NCBI GenBank assembly: GCA_002492725.1
Contig: DLAF01000064.1
Location: forward strand, 1-44,535
Length of the DNA stretch: 44,535 nucleotides
From: Lachnospiraceae bacterium UBA7054
Lineage (GTDB): Bacteria > Bacillota > Clostridia > Lachnospirales > Lachnospiraceae
Direction of reading: 5' to 3'
This document shows positions 1 through 8,128 of this stretch, in pieces. Under the pieces are notes generated by a model. The model saw only the letters and a program-made list of their open reading frames with translations. It was not told the DNA's origin and made no database searches. A program made the position numbers and the translations under genes. Within the stretch, counting starts at the first letter, position 1. Each line of letters starts with the position of its first letter.

Positions 1-53
1 AAAAAATGGGGAAACTCAAATTTTCCTCTTTTTTGTGCAAAATTTACCCGTAC

Positions 54-81
54 TTGCTTTTTTTAAAAAGAATGGTATCAT
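54..81 (+). promoter_or_regulatory. Candidate sigma-A promoter of the metal exporter gene
   Basis: TTGCTT at 54-59 and TATCAT at 76-81 are separated by 16 bp. The predicted transcript would have a leader of roughly 105-120 nt, part of which (about 92-135) can fold by pairing CCGCC with GGTGG and ATTGCC with GGCGAAT. No known riboswitch consensus was recognised in it. Confidence 0.4.
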
Positions 82-206
82 AGACTCGATGATTGCCGCC
101 ATTGCCCGCCAAACACTGTATGGGTGGAGGCGAATGTCGAAAAGATGAGAAATGGAAGACGCTTTATTAGGATTGAGATCAAAGTGATGCAGGAATGGAG
201 CAATAT

Positions 207-1055
207 ATGGAAATGATTTTGGATGTGATATATGATACTTTGATAGACGGTCTCAGAATTTTGCCGTTTTTGTTTTTGGCTTATCTTGCTATGGAGTGTC
301 TGGAGCACTGGGCAGGTGACAGGATGCAGGAGATTGTCAGGCGCTCGGGCAAGGCCGGCCCCATCATCGGCGGTTTTTTGGGGATTTTTCCGCAGTGCGG
401 TTTTTCTGCGGCAGCAGCAAATCTTTACGCGGGCAGAGTGATCACCCTGGGTACGCTTTTGGCGGTTTTTTTGTCCACTTCCGATGAGATGCTCCCCATC
501 ATGCTCTCTGAGAATGCAGGGATTTTCCTGATTGCAAAGATTTTGCTTACGAAGGTGGTCTTTGCGGTGGCGGTGGGATTTTTGGCAGATTTTCTATTCC
601 CCGGGAAAGAGGAGCCGCAGATCGGGCATTTTTGCGAAAAGCATCACTGTCACTGCGAGAAGGGGATTTGGCGGTCGGCAGCCAGTCATACCTGGAAAAT
701 ATTTTTATATATCGTTGTGATTTCCCTGATCTTAAATTATGTGATTGCCATGATCGGTGAAGACAGACTGGCAGCAGTCGTCTCAGACAGACCCGTGCTG
801 GGACTTTTTGCAGCTGCGCTGGTGGGAATGATTCCGAACTGTGCTTCTTCTGTTGTTTTGACGCATCTTTATCTGGAGGGCGTTCTGGGGGCCGGGCCCC
901 TGCTCGCCGGGCTTCTTTCCGGTTCGGGCGTGGGGTATCTGGTTCTGCTTCGGGTGAATGAAGATAAAAAGGATAATCTGCGGATCTTTGCGCTTTTGTA
1001 CGGCGTCGGCGTTGCGGCCGGGGCGGTGGTGGAGATTTTGGGGGTGAGGTTCTAG
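207..1055 (+). CDS. Putative heavy-metal exporter (ArsP_2 / putative manganese transporter family)
   Basis: A polytopic membrane protein of about 282 aa with roughly eight to ten hydrophobic segments. It is built as two similar halves, each with a small-residue motif: IFPQCGFSAAAANLYAGR in the first and MIPNCASSVVLTHLYLEG in the second. This internal duplication is typical of the 10-TM putative metal exporter family (ArsP_2), usually annotated as an arsenic efflux or manganese transporter. A His/Cys-rich loop near the middle (HFCEKHHCHCEK) is a likely cytoplasmic metal-binding segment. I chose ATG 207 because GGAG at 197-200 sits 6 nt upstream; ATG 195 is in frame but its AGGA directly abuts the start codon. 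It is monocistronic and converges on tRNA-Lys. The substrate cannot be read from sequence. Confidence 0.75.
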   Translation: MEMILDVIYDTLIDGLRILPFLFLAYLAMECLEHWAGDRMQEIVRRSGKAGPIIGGFLGIFPQCGFSAAAANLYAGRVITLGTLLAVFLSTSDEMLPIMLSENAGIFLIAKILLTKVVFAVAVGFLADFLFPGKEEPQIGHFCEKHHCHCEKGIWRSAASHTWKIFLYIVVISLILNYVIAMIGEDRLAAVVSDRPVLGLFAAALVGMIPNCASSVVLTHLYLEGVLGAGPLLAGLLSGSGVGYLVLLRVNEDKKDNLRIFALLYGVGVAAGAVVEILGVRF

Positions 1056-1108
1056 GGCATGCAAGCATGATTTCCGCGCTCAGCCGGCGCATGGCTGAAC
1101 TGGGGCAT

Positions 1109-1156
1109 AAAAAAAGAACCGCCCCCAGAGCACTTACGTCTCCAAAAACAGTTCTT
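1109..1156 (-). terminator. Rho-independent terminator of tRNA-Lys
   Basis: On the minus strand AAGAACUG plus UUUUUGGAG pairs with CUCUGGGGG plus CGGUUCUU, about 17 bp including G-U pairs, around a 9-nt loop and followed by a U run. Read on the plus strand the G-U pairs become C-A mismatches, so the terminator works only for the minus-strand tRNA. Confidence 0.8.
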
Positions 1157-1160
1157 CCAA

Positions 1161-1233
1161 TGCACCGCCAGGGGCTCGAACCCTGGACACCCTGATTAAG
1201 AGTCAGGTGCTCTACCAACTGAGCTAGCGGTGC
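1161..1233 (-). tRNA. tRNA-Lys (anticodon CUU)
   Basis: A complete 73-nt cloverleaf on the minus strand. The acceptor stem GCACCGC/GCGGTGC is a perfect 7 bp with discriminator A. The D arm contains AGCTCAGTTGGTAGAGC. The anticodon stem CCTGA/TCAGG encloses loop CTCTTAA, giving anticodon CTT. The T arm is CAGGG-TTCGAGC-CCCTG. The 3' CCA is not encoded. It is a single gene with its own promoter and terminator. Confidence 0.97.
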
Positions 1234-1263
1234 TTGTCAACGCAAAAGTTATTATAGTATAAT
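1234..1263 (+). promoter_or_regulatory. Divergent promoter driving tatD
   Basis: TTGTCA (1234-1239) and TATAAT (1258-1263) have an 18-bp spacer. This -35 directly abuts the tRNA-Lys 5' end. The two opposing -10 boxes share the near-palindrome ATTATAGTATAAT (1251-1263). Confidence 0.6.
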
Positions 1264-1279
1264 GTTTTCCGTAATGCAA
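1251..1279 (-). promoter_or_regulatory. Promoter of tRNA-Lys
   Basis: On the minus strand TTGCAT (1274-1279) and TATAAT (1251-1256) are separated by exactly 17 bp. The predicted start near 1244 lies about 11 nt upstream of the mature tRNA 5' end. Confidence 0.8.
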
Positions 1280-1348
1280 GCATTTTTTTGGAAATTTTAA
1301 GATAAAGTTTAGGAAATGGGAAGAATTTCGCAGAAAGGGGACAGACAG

Positions 1349-2116
1349 ATGATATTCGAGAGTCATGCACATTATGATGACGAGGCTTTTGACGCAGACA
1401 GGGAGGCGCTGCTTTTGTCCCTGCGAGAGCGGGGAATCGGCACAGTGCTAAACATCGGTGCAAGTCTTTCCGGAAGCGAGGCGACAGTGAAGCTGGCGGA
1501 ACAGTATCCCTTTCTTTATGGGGCTGTGGGAGTGCATCCCAGCGAAATCGGGGAGCTGAACGAGGAAAGTTTTGCGCGCCTGCATGCGCTGTGCGCCCAT
1601 GAAAAGGTGGTAGCGGTGGGTGAGACAGGGCTTGATTATCACTATCCGGAGCCTGAGGCAGCCCTGCAGAAGGAGTGGTTTGAAAGGCAGCTTATGCTGG
1701 CGCGCGAGACGAAACTTCCCGTGATTATTCATTCCAGGGAGGCCGCGAAGGATACGCTGGATCTTATGAAGGCGCTTCACGCGGAAGAGATTGGCGGTGT
1801 TGTGCACTGTTTTTCCTACGGGAAGGAGATGGCGCGGGAATACCTGGCTATGGACTTCTATTTTGGGATTGGCGGCGTGATTACCTTTCAAAATGCGAAG
1901 AAGCTCAAGGAAGCGGTAACATATATTCCCATGGAAAAGATCCTTTTGGAGACGGACAGCCCCTATCTGGCGCCCCAGCCGCACCGCGGTGAGCGCAATA
2001 CCTCCTTAAACCTCCCTTATGTGGTGGAGGCGATTGCGGAACTGAAAGGGATTTCCCGCGAAGAAGTGGAGAAGGTTACAGAGGAGAACGCGAGGAGACT
2101 GTTTCGTTTGCAGTAG
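1349..2116 (+). CDS. tatD: TatD family metal-dependent deoxyribonuclease
   Basis: A 255-aa TIM-barrel metallohydrolase of normal family length. Visible ligands are H6/H8 in FESHAHYDD, E92 in VGETGLDYH, the His of IIHSREA, the His of VHCFSYG, and the Asp of LLETDSPYLAP. TatD enzymes are Mg-dependent 3'-5' exonucleases or DNases linked to DNA repair and RNA quality control; the cellular substrate here is not known. The start is ATG 1349, preceded by AAAGGGG about 8 nt upstream; an in-frame ATG at 1316 would add 11 residues not seen in the family. It is followed at about 70 nt by rsmA, the usual Firmicutes order, so the two are probably cotranscribed from the promoter at 1234-1263. Confidence 0.93.
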   Translation: MIFESHAHYDDEAFDADREALLLSLRERGIGTVLNIGASLSGSEATVKLAEQYPFLYGAVGVHPSEIGELNEESFARLHALCAHEKVVAVGETGLDYHYPEPEAALQKEWFERQLMLARETKLPVIIHSREAAKDTLDLMKALHAEEIGGVVHCFSYGKEMAREYLAMDFYFGIGGVITFQNAKKLKEAVTYIPMEKILLETDSPYLAPQPHRGERNTSLNLPYVVEAIAELKGISREEVEKVTEENARRLFRLQ

Positions 2117-2184
2117 ATTGTTCCGTCAAAAGAGAGGGAAGGAAGAATCGTTTGCGCAAAAACTGCTTCAGCTTAGAGGTGCAT

Positions 2185-3063
2185 ATGGCAAATTTGGGAA
2201 ACTTTACAAATACATCGGAAATCCTGCATAAATATCAATTCCGTATGCAGAAAAAATATGGCCAGAATTTTCTGATTGACGCCAATATCTTAAATAAGAT
2301 CGTGGAGGCGGCGCAGATCACGAAAGAGGATTGTGTGCTGGAAATCGGACCGGGGATTGGTACGATGACGCAGTATTTGGCGGAAGCGGCAGGCAGGGTC
2401 GTTGCCGTAGAGATTGACAAAGAGCTGATACCGATTTTGGAGGAGACACTCTCACCCTACGACAATGTTGTGCTATTGTGCGCGGATATCCTGAAAGTGG
2501 ATCTGACTAAATTAGTGAATGAAAACGGCGGTGACCCTTTCAAAGTGGTGGCGAACCTTCCTTATTATATCACGACGCCTATTATCATGGCTCTTTTTGA
2601 GAGTCATGTGCCACTGACGAGCATTACGGTGATGGTGCAGAGCGAAGTGGCGGATCGTATGCAGACGGGGCCCGGTACAAAGGATTACGGCGCACTCTCC
2701 CTGGCGGTGCAGTATTATGCGAAGCCGGAGATCGTGGCCAGAGTGCCTGCTTCCTGCTTTACCCCCCGCCCGAATGTGGACAGTACGGTGGTGCGCCTGG
2801 TAAAACATGCGAAACCGCCGGTCGAAGCGCAGGACGAGGAGTGGCTTTTTCGCATCATCCGTGCGTCCTTTAACCAGCGGCGAAAGACCCTGGTAAACGG
2901 GCTGACGAATGCCGGCGGCCTGGGGCTTGTCAGAGGACAGGTGGAGTCCGTGCTGGAAGAGATGGGGCTATCCAAAACGGTGCGCGGAGAAACGTTTACT
3001 TTGGAATGTTTTACAGAATTATCAAATCGCCTTTTGCGCGTCAAAAATGAGGGCGGATTTTGA
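2185..3063 (+). CDS. rsmA: 16S rRNA (adenine1518-N6/adenine1519-N6)-dimethyltransferase RsmA (KsgA)
   Basis: A 292-aa SAM-dependent methyltransferase that dimethylates two adjacent adenosines in helix 45 of 16S rRNA late in 30S assembly. The N-terminus has the family segment QKKYGQNFLID. The SAM-binding motif is VLEIGPGIGTMT, the catalytic motif IV is NLPYYITTP, and the C-terminal helical domain contains FNQRRKTLVNGL. I chose ATG 2185 (MANLGNFTNTSEIL), which matches the usual N-terminus, with AGAGGTG upstream. A TTG at 2152 behind an AGGGAAGGAAG stretch is a possible longer start. It lies in tandem after tatD. Confidence 0.95.
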   Translation: MANLGNFTNTSEILHKYQFRMQKKYGQNFLIDANILNKIVEAAQITKEDCVLEIGPGIGTMTQYLAEAAGRVVAVEIDKELIPILEETLSPYDNVVLLCADILKVDLTKLVNENGGDPFKVVANLPYYITTPIIMALFESHVPLTSITVMVQSEVADRMQTGPGTKDYGALSLAVQYYAKPEIVARVPASCFTPRPNVDSTVVRLVKHAKPPVEAQDEEWLFRIIRASFNQRRKTLVNGLTNAGGLGLVRGQVESVLEEMGLSKTVRGETFTLECFTELSNRLLRVKNEGGF

Positions 3064-3145
3064 TGAGGGACACAAGATAGAGGAATTTTTTGGATAGAAA
3101 GCTCCATATATTGGGAATAGAGGTACTTTTTTTCAACGGAATTTA

Positions 3146-3174
3146 TTTACATATACGGGCGACTATGGTAAACT
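3146..3174 (+). promoter_or_regulatory. Candidate promoter of the TPR/AAA-like gene
   Basis: TTTACA (3146-3151), a 17-bp spacer ending in TGG, and TAAACT (3169-3174). The predicted start near 3181 gives a leader of only about 15 nt before ATG 3196. Confidence 0.5.
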
Positions 3175-3195
3175 GAAACAGATACTAGGGTCATT

Positions 3196-5883
3196 ATGAA
3201 GAGAAAAGGAACCGTAAAGTACGTTGATGAGGTGAGTACCTTGGATAAGTTTGAATACAAAGCCAGCGCCGATGAAATCAAGGCGTTGATTGCAGAGGGT
3301 GAATACGTGGAGGCGATGAAGATCGCCGATAAGATTGACTGGCGCCGGGTCAGAAGCGTCATGATGCTGTGTACCATCAGTGATCTGTATAAGATCAACA
3401 GAAGATTTCAGGAGAGTAAAGATGTTCTCCTGATGGCTTATGAAAAACACCCGACGGGCAGACTGATCATCTATTCTCTGTGCGAGCTCGCGATCAAGAT
3501 GGGCGAGTACGATGAAGCAAGCAGATACTATAAGGAGTTTGTGCAGATTGCGCCGCGGGATACGGGAAGATATGTGCTGCAATATCGTCTTTATGAGGCG
3601 CTGGATGTCAGTATTGAGGAGCGGATCGCCGTTCTGGAAGAGTTCAAGAAGCGAGAGCCGAAGGAAAAATGGGTGTATGAACTTGCCTATTTGTATCACC
3701 GCATCGGCCTGACCACGAAATGCGTGGAAGAATGCGATGAGATGTTTATCTGGTTCGGTGAGGGCAGATACGTGATTAAGGCACTTGAATTAAAGGCCCT
3801 GCATCAACCGCTTAGCCCGGAACAACAGGAAAAGTACGACGCTTTTGTGGAAGGACGGAGTGCGGGGCGCGTGGACGAGGAGGAAGAGCCCGAGAACGAA
3901 GAAGAGGACTTGATTCCGCCCGGAGATACCCAGGTAGCCGGGAAGGTCAGGCGCGGTCAGGTGTCGGAGGAGAACGAGGAAGAGGTTCTCATGGCGCCCA
4001 CCACGGAGCTGCCGGAAGTCAAAACCGTGGATGTGGGGCAGTATAACACGATTAATCTGCAGATGGAACTTGCAGAGAGTATGAAAGAGATTTTGGAGGG
4101 GGAGACGCCAAAGCAGGAGCCTTCTATTACGGATGCGTTAATTGCGCCGCTTTTGGAGGAGACAGAGGAGCTTCCCGAGACTAATCTTTCGGAAGAGGAA
4201 GCGGGTCCCGGGCAGGAAGCGCTTTTAAGAGAAGAAGAGCCGGAGGATTTTGAAGAAGAACCGGAAGAAGAGGATGAGGCGGCAGTTTTTGAGGAGGAAG
4301 AACCAGAGGAGACGGAAGGTTTCGAAGACGAAGCGTCCGGGCAGATAGAAACATTTGAGGAAGAAGAGCCTGGCGGGACAAGTGATTCCGATAAGAACAG
4401 GAATGCGCTGAGCACGGAGGAATTACAGGAGGCGAGCGAGGAGATCGTGCGGGAGGACACGATCGTATTTGATGCACAGAAGATCATTGAGGAGATGACC
4501 AGAGAAGCTGAGCGGCTGCAGGCGAAAGCCATGCGGGAACAGCAGATGGCGCTGGCGTCGAAACCCACACAGTATGACAAATTTTTGTCTCAGGAGTACG
4601 ATGGACAGATCAGTTTTGTAGTGCCCGATGCGGGACAGGTGGAGAAACAGATCACGGGGCAGCTCAGCATAGATGATATCATGGCCGAGTGGGAACAGAA
4701 GAAGAAGGATAATGAGGAGAAGCGGATGGAGGATGTCCGCCGGCATATCCTTGCCCAGACAGGCAGTCTGTTTGCCAGTTTTGACGAGGCTACGAAAAAC
4801 GGTCTTTTGGAAGAATTGGAAAAGGCTTTCATGGCAGCGATCATGAAAGAATCGGGGAAGAATCCCCATGTGAAAAAGGTGATCTTTCCAGAGGATGCAG
4901 AGGAGGATGTAACGCCTGCGGCGAAAGCTGCTATTGTAGAGGGGGAGCCGAAAGAGGAGGTTTCGGCGGAATCTGCATCGCAGGAAGAGACTCTGCCGGA
5001 GGAAAGTGCGGCAGCAGAGGCGAGTCAGGAAAGCGGAGAAGAGGAAGAAAAGGTTGTTTTGCCTGTCGAGCCTGTAAAAGAAGCTGCGCCGTCAGGGAAG
5101 AAGACGGAGGCCGTGGAGCCGGTCGGAAGAGACAGGGAATTAAGCCCTGAGGAGCAGGAGCTTTTCGGCAAATTTGTGCATCAGCGCAAATCGAGAAGGC
5201 AGTTAGTACAGGTGCTGGATAATATGAGCCTGGCATCCTGTACGGGGAATGTGCTCATCAGCGGCGAGGAAGAGACGACGACGCTTTCTCTGGCAAAGGC
5301 GCTGGTCCGCGAGATGCAGCTGAATGACAGTAATTTTTCGGGTAAAGTGGCAAAGGTTGAGGGCCATACTTTGAATAAAAAGGATGTAGAGGCAACTTTT
5401 GGCAAGCTTGCAGGAGGTGCCCTCATCATAACGGAGGCGGATCAGTTAAAGCCCGCCACGGTGGTTTCCATGTTAAAGACGCTGGAGAAGGAGAACATGG
5501 GACTGCTTGCGCTGGTGGTGGGTACGAAGAACGAGATTGCCGAGTTCCTTTCCCGAAACGAGAGACTTACCGTGCCCTTTAATCTGCGGGTAGATATCGA
5601 GCCTTTGGATGATGAATCCCTGGTGGCATACGCAAAGCAGTATGCGGAGGAAATGGAGTATTCCATCGATGAATTTGGGATCCTGGCGCTTCATACGAGG
5701 ATTGCGGACAGACAGACCAGCGACCATGAGGTGACCCTTGCCGAGGTGCGGGAGCTGGTGGATGAGGCGATCGGCTATGCCAATAAAAAAACACCAAAAC
5801 ATTTTATGGATATTTTGCTTGCAAAGAGGTATGATGAAGAGGACATGATCATACTGCGTGAGAAAGATTTTATGCACAATTAG
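3196..5883 (+). CDS. Large acidic TPR protein with a degenerate AAA-like C-terminal domain, function unknown
   Basis: 895 aa in three parts. Residues 1-220 are helical and TPR-like (paired segments such as EYVEAMKIADKIDW and GEYDEASRYYKEFVQIAP). Residues about 225-640 are low-complexity and extremely Glu-rich, with a more ordered helical stretch near 420-560. Residues about 650-895 resemble the CbxX/CfqX (SpoVK-like) AAA fold. There the P-loop position reads ISGEEETTTLS (688-697), with no GK[TS], and the Walker B position reads LIITEAD (743-749) with the first acidic residue lost. ATP hydrolysis is therefore unlikely, and a scaffolding role is my inference. It has its own candidate promoter and precedes glgB by 37 nt, so it may be cotranscribed with it. 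No signal peptide or membrane segment is visible. Confidence 0.8.
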   Translation: MKRKGTVKYVDEVSTLDKFEYKASADEIKALIAEGEYVEAMKIADKIDWRRVRSVMMLCTISDLYKINRRFQESKDVLLMAYEKHPTGRLIIYSLCELAIKMGEYDEASRYYKEFVQIAPRDTGRYVLQYRLYEALDVSIEERIAVLEEFKKREPKEKWVYELAYLYHRIGLTTKCVEECDEMFIWFGEGRYVIKALELKALHQPLSPEQQEKYDAFVEGRSAGRVDEEEEPENEEEDLIPPGDTQVAGKVRRGQVSEENEEEVLMAPTTELPEVKTVDVGQYNTINLQMELAESMKEILEGETPKQEPSITDALIAPLLEETEELPETNLSEEEAGPGQEALLREEEPEDFEEEPEEEDEAAVFEEEEPEETEGFEDEASGQIETFEEEEPGGTSDSDKNRNALSTEELQEASEEIVREDTIVFDAQKIIEEMTREAERLQAKAMREQQMALASKPTQYDKFLSQEYDGQISFVVPDAGQVEKQITGQLSIDDIMAEWEQKKKDNEEKRMEDVRRHILAQTGSLFASFDEATKNGLLEELEKAFMAAIMKESGKNPHVKKVIFPEDAEEDVTPAAKAAIVEGEPKEEVSAESASQEETLPEESAAAEASQESGEEEEKVVLPVEPVKEAAPSGKKTEAVEPVGRDRELSPEEQELFGKFVHQRKSRRQLVQVLDNMSLASCTGNVLISGEEETTTLSLAKALVREMQLNDSNFSGKVAKVEGHTLNKKDVEATFGKLAGGALIITEADQLKPATVVSMLKTLEKENMGLLALVVGTKNEIAEFLSRNERLTVPFNLRVDIEPLDDESLVAYAKQYAEEMEYSIDEFGILALHTRIADRQTSDHEVTLAEVRELVDEAIGYANKKTPKHFMDILLAKRYDEEDMIILREKDFMHN

Positions 5884-5920
5884 TCATACCTTGTGCAGAA
5901 AGGAAATAGGGGGTTTCATT

Positions 5921-7945
5921 ATGGCAGGAACGAAAGCAGGTACGACGGCAAAGAAACCGACGGCAGAGAAGAAAACAGCAAAGAAGCCGGCGGCAAAAAC
6001 GGCAACGGCAAAAAAGACGACAGTGAAGAAAACGACGGAAAAGCAGGATGTCGAGGAGGTATTTATCTCCGAGGCCGACCAGTATGTGTTCGCGCAGGGC
6101 ACACACTATGATATTTATAAGAAACTGGGAGCGCACCCCTCCATAGAGAACGGCAAAAAGGGCTTCTGTTTTGCCGTATGGGCGCCAAATGCGGCCAGTG
6201 TTCACGTGATCGGCAGCTTTAATGACTGGAACGAGGAGTCTCATCCGATGGAGAAGCTGGGGCCGGGTGGTATCTACAAACTCTTTATTCCGGGTGTGGG
6301 AGAGAATGAGCTTTACAAATACCTGATTCGCACGCCCGCGGGGGAGAAACTCTATAAGGCGGATCCTTTTGCAAACTATGCGGAGATGCGGCCGGGCAAC
6401 GCTTCCAGGACGTTTGATATCAGTAAGTTTAAGTGGTCAGACGATGCTTGGGTGGCGGACAGACAAAATAAGGACTATAATAAAGAGCCGATGGCAATCT
6501 ACGAATGCCATATCGGATCCTGGATGAAGCATCCCGACGGCACGACGGAAGGTTTTTATAATTACCGCGAATTTGCCGACAGGATCGTGCCTTACTTAAA
6601 GGAAATGCATTATACCCATATTGAGCTGATGGGGATTGCGGAGTATCCCTTTGACGGTTCCTGGGGCTATCAGGTGACGGGTTACTATGCGCCCACTTCC
6701 AGACACGGAAATCCTACAGATTTCATGTATCTGATCAATGCCTTACATAAAAATAAAATAGGTGTGATCCTGGATTGGGTGCCGGCGCATTTTGCGACCG
6801 ATGCGCATGGACTCGGACGGTTTGACGGACAGTGTATCTTTGAGCATCCCGATCCACGAATTGGCGAGCATCCTGATTGGGGAACAAAGATTTTTAACTA
6901 TGCCAAGAATGAGGTGAAAGATTTCCTGATCGCAAATGTGCTCTACTGGATCAGGGAGTATCATATCGACGGCATCCGCATTGACGCAGTGGCCTCCATG
7001 CTTTATTTGGATTACAGCAAACAGGCAGGCCAGTGGGTGCCCAATAAGTTTGGCGGCAGGGAGAATCTGGACGCGATTGAGTTCTTTAAGCACCTAAATT
7101 CCGTGGTGCACGGCGCTTATCCCGGCTTCCTTACGATTGCGGAGGAGTCTACGGCGTGGCCGAAGGTGACGGGAGCGGTGGAGGATGACGGTCTCGGATT
7201 CAGCTTCAAGTGGAATATGGGCTGGATGCACGACTTTTGCGAGTACATGAAGCTTGACCCGTATTTCCGCAAGAATAATCACTATGCGATGACCTTCGCG
7301 ATGAGCTACAATAACAGCGAAAATTATATCCTGCCGCTTTCTCATGATGAAGTGGTGCATTTGAAGTGTTCCATGGTCAATAAGATGCCCGGCTATCCCG
7401 TAGATAAATATGCGAATCTGCGTGTGGGGTACAGTTATATGATCGGGCATGCAGGCAAGAAACTGCTCTTTATGGGTCAGGATTTTGGCCAGGAGAGAGA
7501 ATGGAGCGAAGAGAGGGAGCTGGACTGGAATCTGCTCGGTGAGGAGCAGAACAGGGGAATGCACGAGTATGTGAAGGAGCTTCTCGCACTGTATCAGAAG
7601 TATCCGGCAATGTATACGATCGACAATGATTGGGCAGGCTTTGAGTGGCTGAACGCGGACGATGCGGATCACAGCGTCTATAGCTTTTTCCGTAAGGATA
7701 AGACCGGGAAAAATAATATCATGTTCGTGCTCAACATGACGCCCATGAAGTGGGAGAATTATAAGATTGGTGTGCCGAAGAAGAAAAAGTATAAGCTTCT
7801 GTTAAACAGCGATGACAAGCGGTTCGGCGGCAACGGAAACGTGATTCCGGCAGAGCTTACCGCGGTGAAGGAGCCTTGTAATTTTAAGGATTACAGTATT
7901 TCCTTCGATCTGCCGCCTTACACGGCCGCAATCTTCATTTTCTAA
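5921..7945 (+). CDS. glgB: 1,4-alpha-glucan branching enzyme with an unusual Lys/Ala/Pro-rich N-terminal tail
   Basis: A 674-aa GH13 enzyme that transfers alpha-1,4-glucan chains into alpha-1,6 branches during glycogen synthesis. After the tail comes a CBM48 domain (about 60-150; VWAPNAASVHVIGSFNDWN), then the catalytic barrel. The nucleophile is D355 in GIRIDAVASML, the acid/base is E408 in IAEEST, and the stabilising residue is D476 in LSHDEVVH, where the family's usual GKGS is replaced by LKCS. The C-terminal beta domain ends in PPYTAAIFIF. Residues 1-45 are almost only K, A, T and P, like a histone H1 tail, and are not part of normal GlgB. The start is ATG 5921 behind AGGAAATAGGGGG. No other glycogen genes are in the window. 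Confidence 0.94.
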   Translation: MAGTKAGTTAKKPTAEKKTAKKPAAKTATAKKTTVKKTTEKQDVEEVFISEADQYVFAQGTHYDIYKKLGAHPSIENGKKGFCFAVWAPNAASVHVIGSFNDWNEESHPMEKLGPGGIYKLFIPGVGENELYKYLIRTPAGEKLYKADPFANYAEMRPGNASRTFDISKFKWSDDAWVADRQNKDYNKEPMAIYECHIGSWMKHPDGTTEGFYNYREFADRIVPYLKEMHYTHIELMGIAEYPFDGSWGYQVTGYYAPTSRHGNPTDFMYLINALHKNKIGVILDWVPAHFATDAHGLGRFDGQCIFEHPDPRIGEHPDWGTKIFNYAKNEVKDFLIANVLYWIREYHIDGIRIDAVASMLYLDYSKQAGQWVPNKFGGRENLDAIEFFKHLNSVVHGAYPGFLTIAEESTAWPKVTGAVEDDGLGFSFKWNMGWMHDFCEYMKLDPYFRKNNHYAMTFAMSYNNSENYILPLSHDEVVHLKCSMVNKMPGYPVDKYANLRVGYSYMIGHAGKKLLFMGQDFGQEREWSEERELDWNLLGEEQNRGMHEYVKELLALYQKYPAMYTIDNDWAGFEWLNADDADHSVYSFFRKDKTGKNNIMFVLNMTPMKWENYKIGVPKKKKYKLLLNSDDKRFGGNGNVIPAELTAVKEPCNFKDYSISFDLPPYTAAIFIF

Positions 7946-7994
7946 CGATTGTAGTACCGATATAGCGCATAAAGTTTTTAAACGATACTAAATG

Positions 7995-8034
7995 GATCCG
8001 ACTGTCGGTGAGAGATACGGCAGTCGGGTCATTT
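7995..8034 (+). terminator. Possible terminator after glgB
   Basis: GATCCGACTG (7995-8004) pairs with CAGTCGGGTC (8021-8030), 10 bp with one G-U. The loop is 16 nt and is followed only by ATTTC, so the U-tract is poor; it could be a 3'-stabilising hairpin instead. Confidence 0.4.
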
Positions 8035-8128
8035 CAAATCTGTTTATGGGAAAAGGATGATTATGGCGAATCATTTTTAAGATAATTACATAAACTTTTA
8101 ACACAATATTTAGGAGAGGAGAGACGCT

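Noticed and set aside
1056..1108. Terminator of the metal exporter (TCAGCC/GGCTGA hairpin)
   Set aside because: The hairpin is followed by ACTGGGG, not by a T run, so it is not supported as an intrinsic terminator.
547..1218. Long minus-strand open frame opposite the metal exporter
   Set aside because: It lies antisense to a clear membrane-protein gene and through the tRNA, is Pro/Arg-rich and has no SD; a shadow frame.
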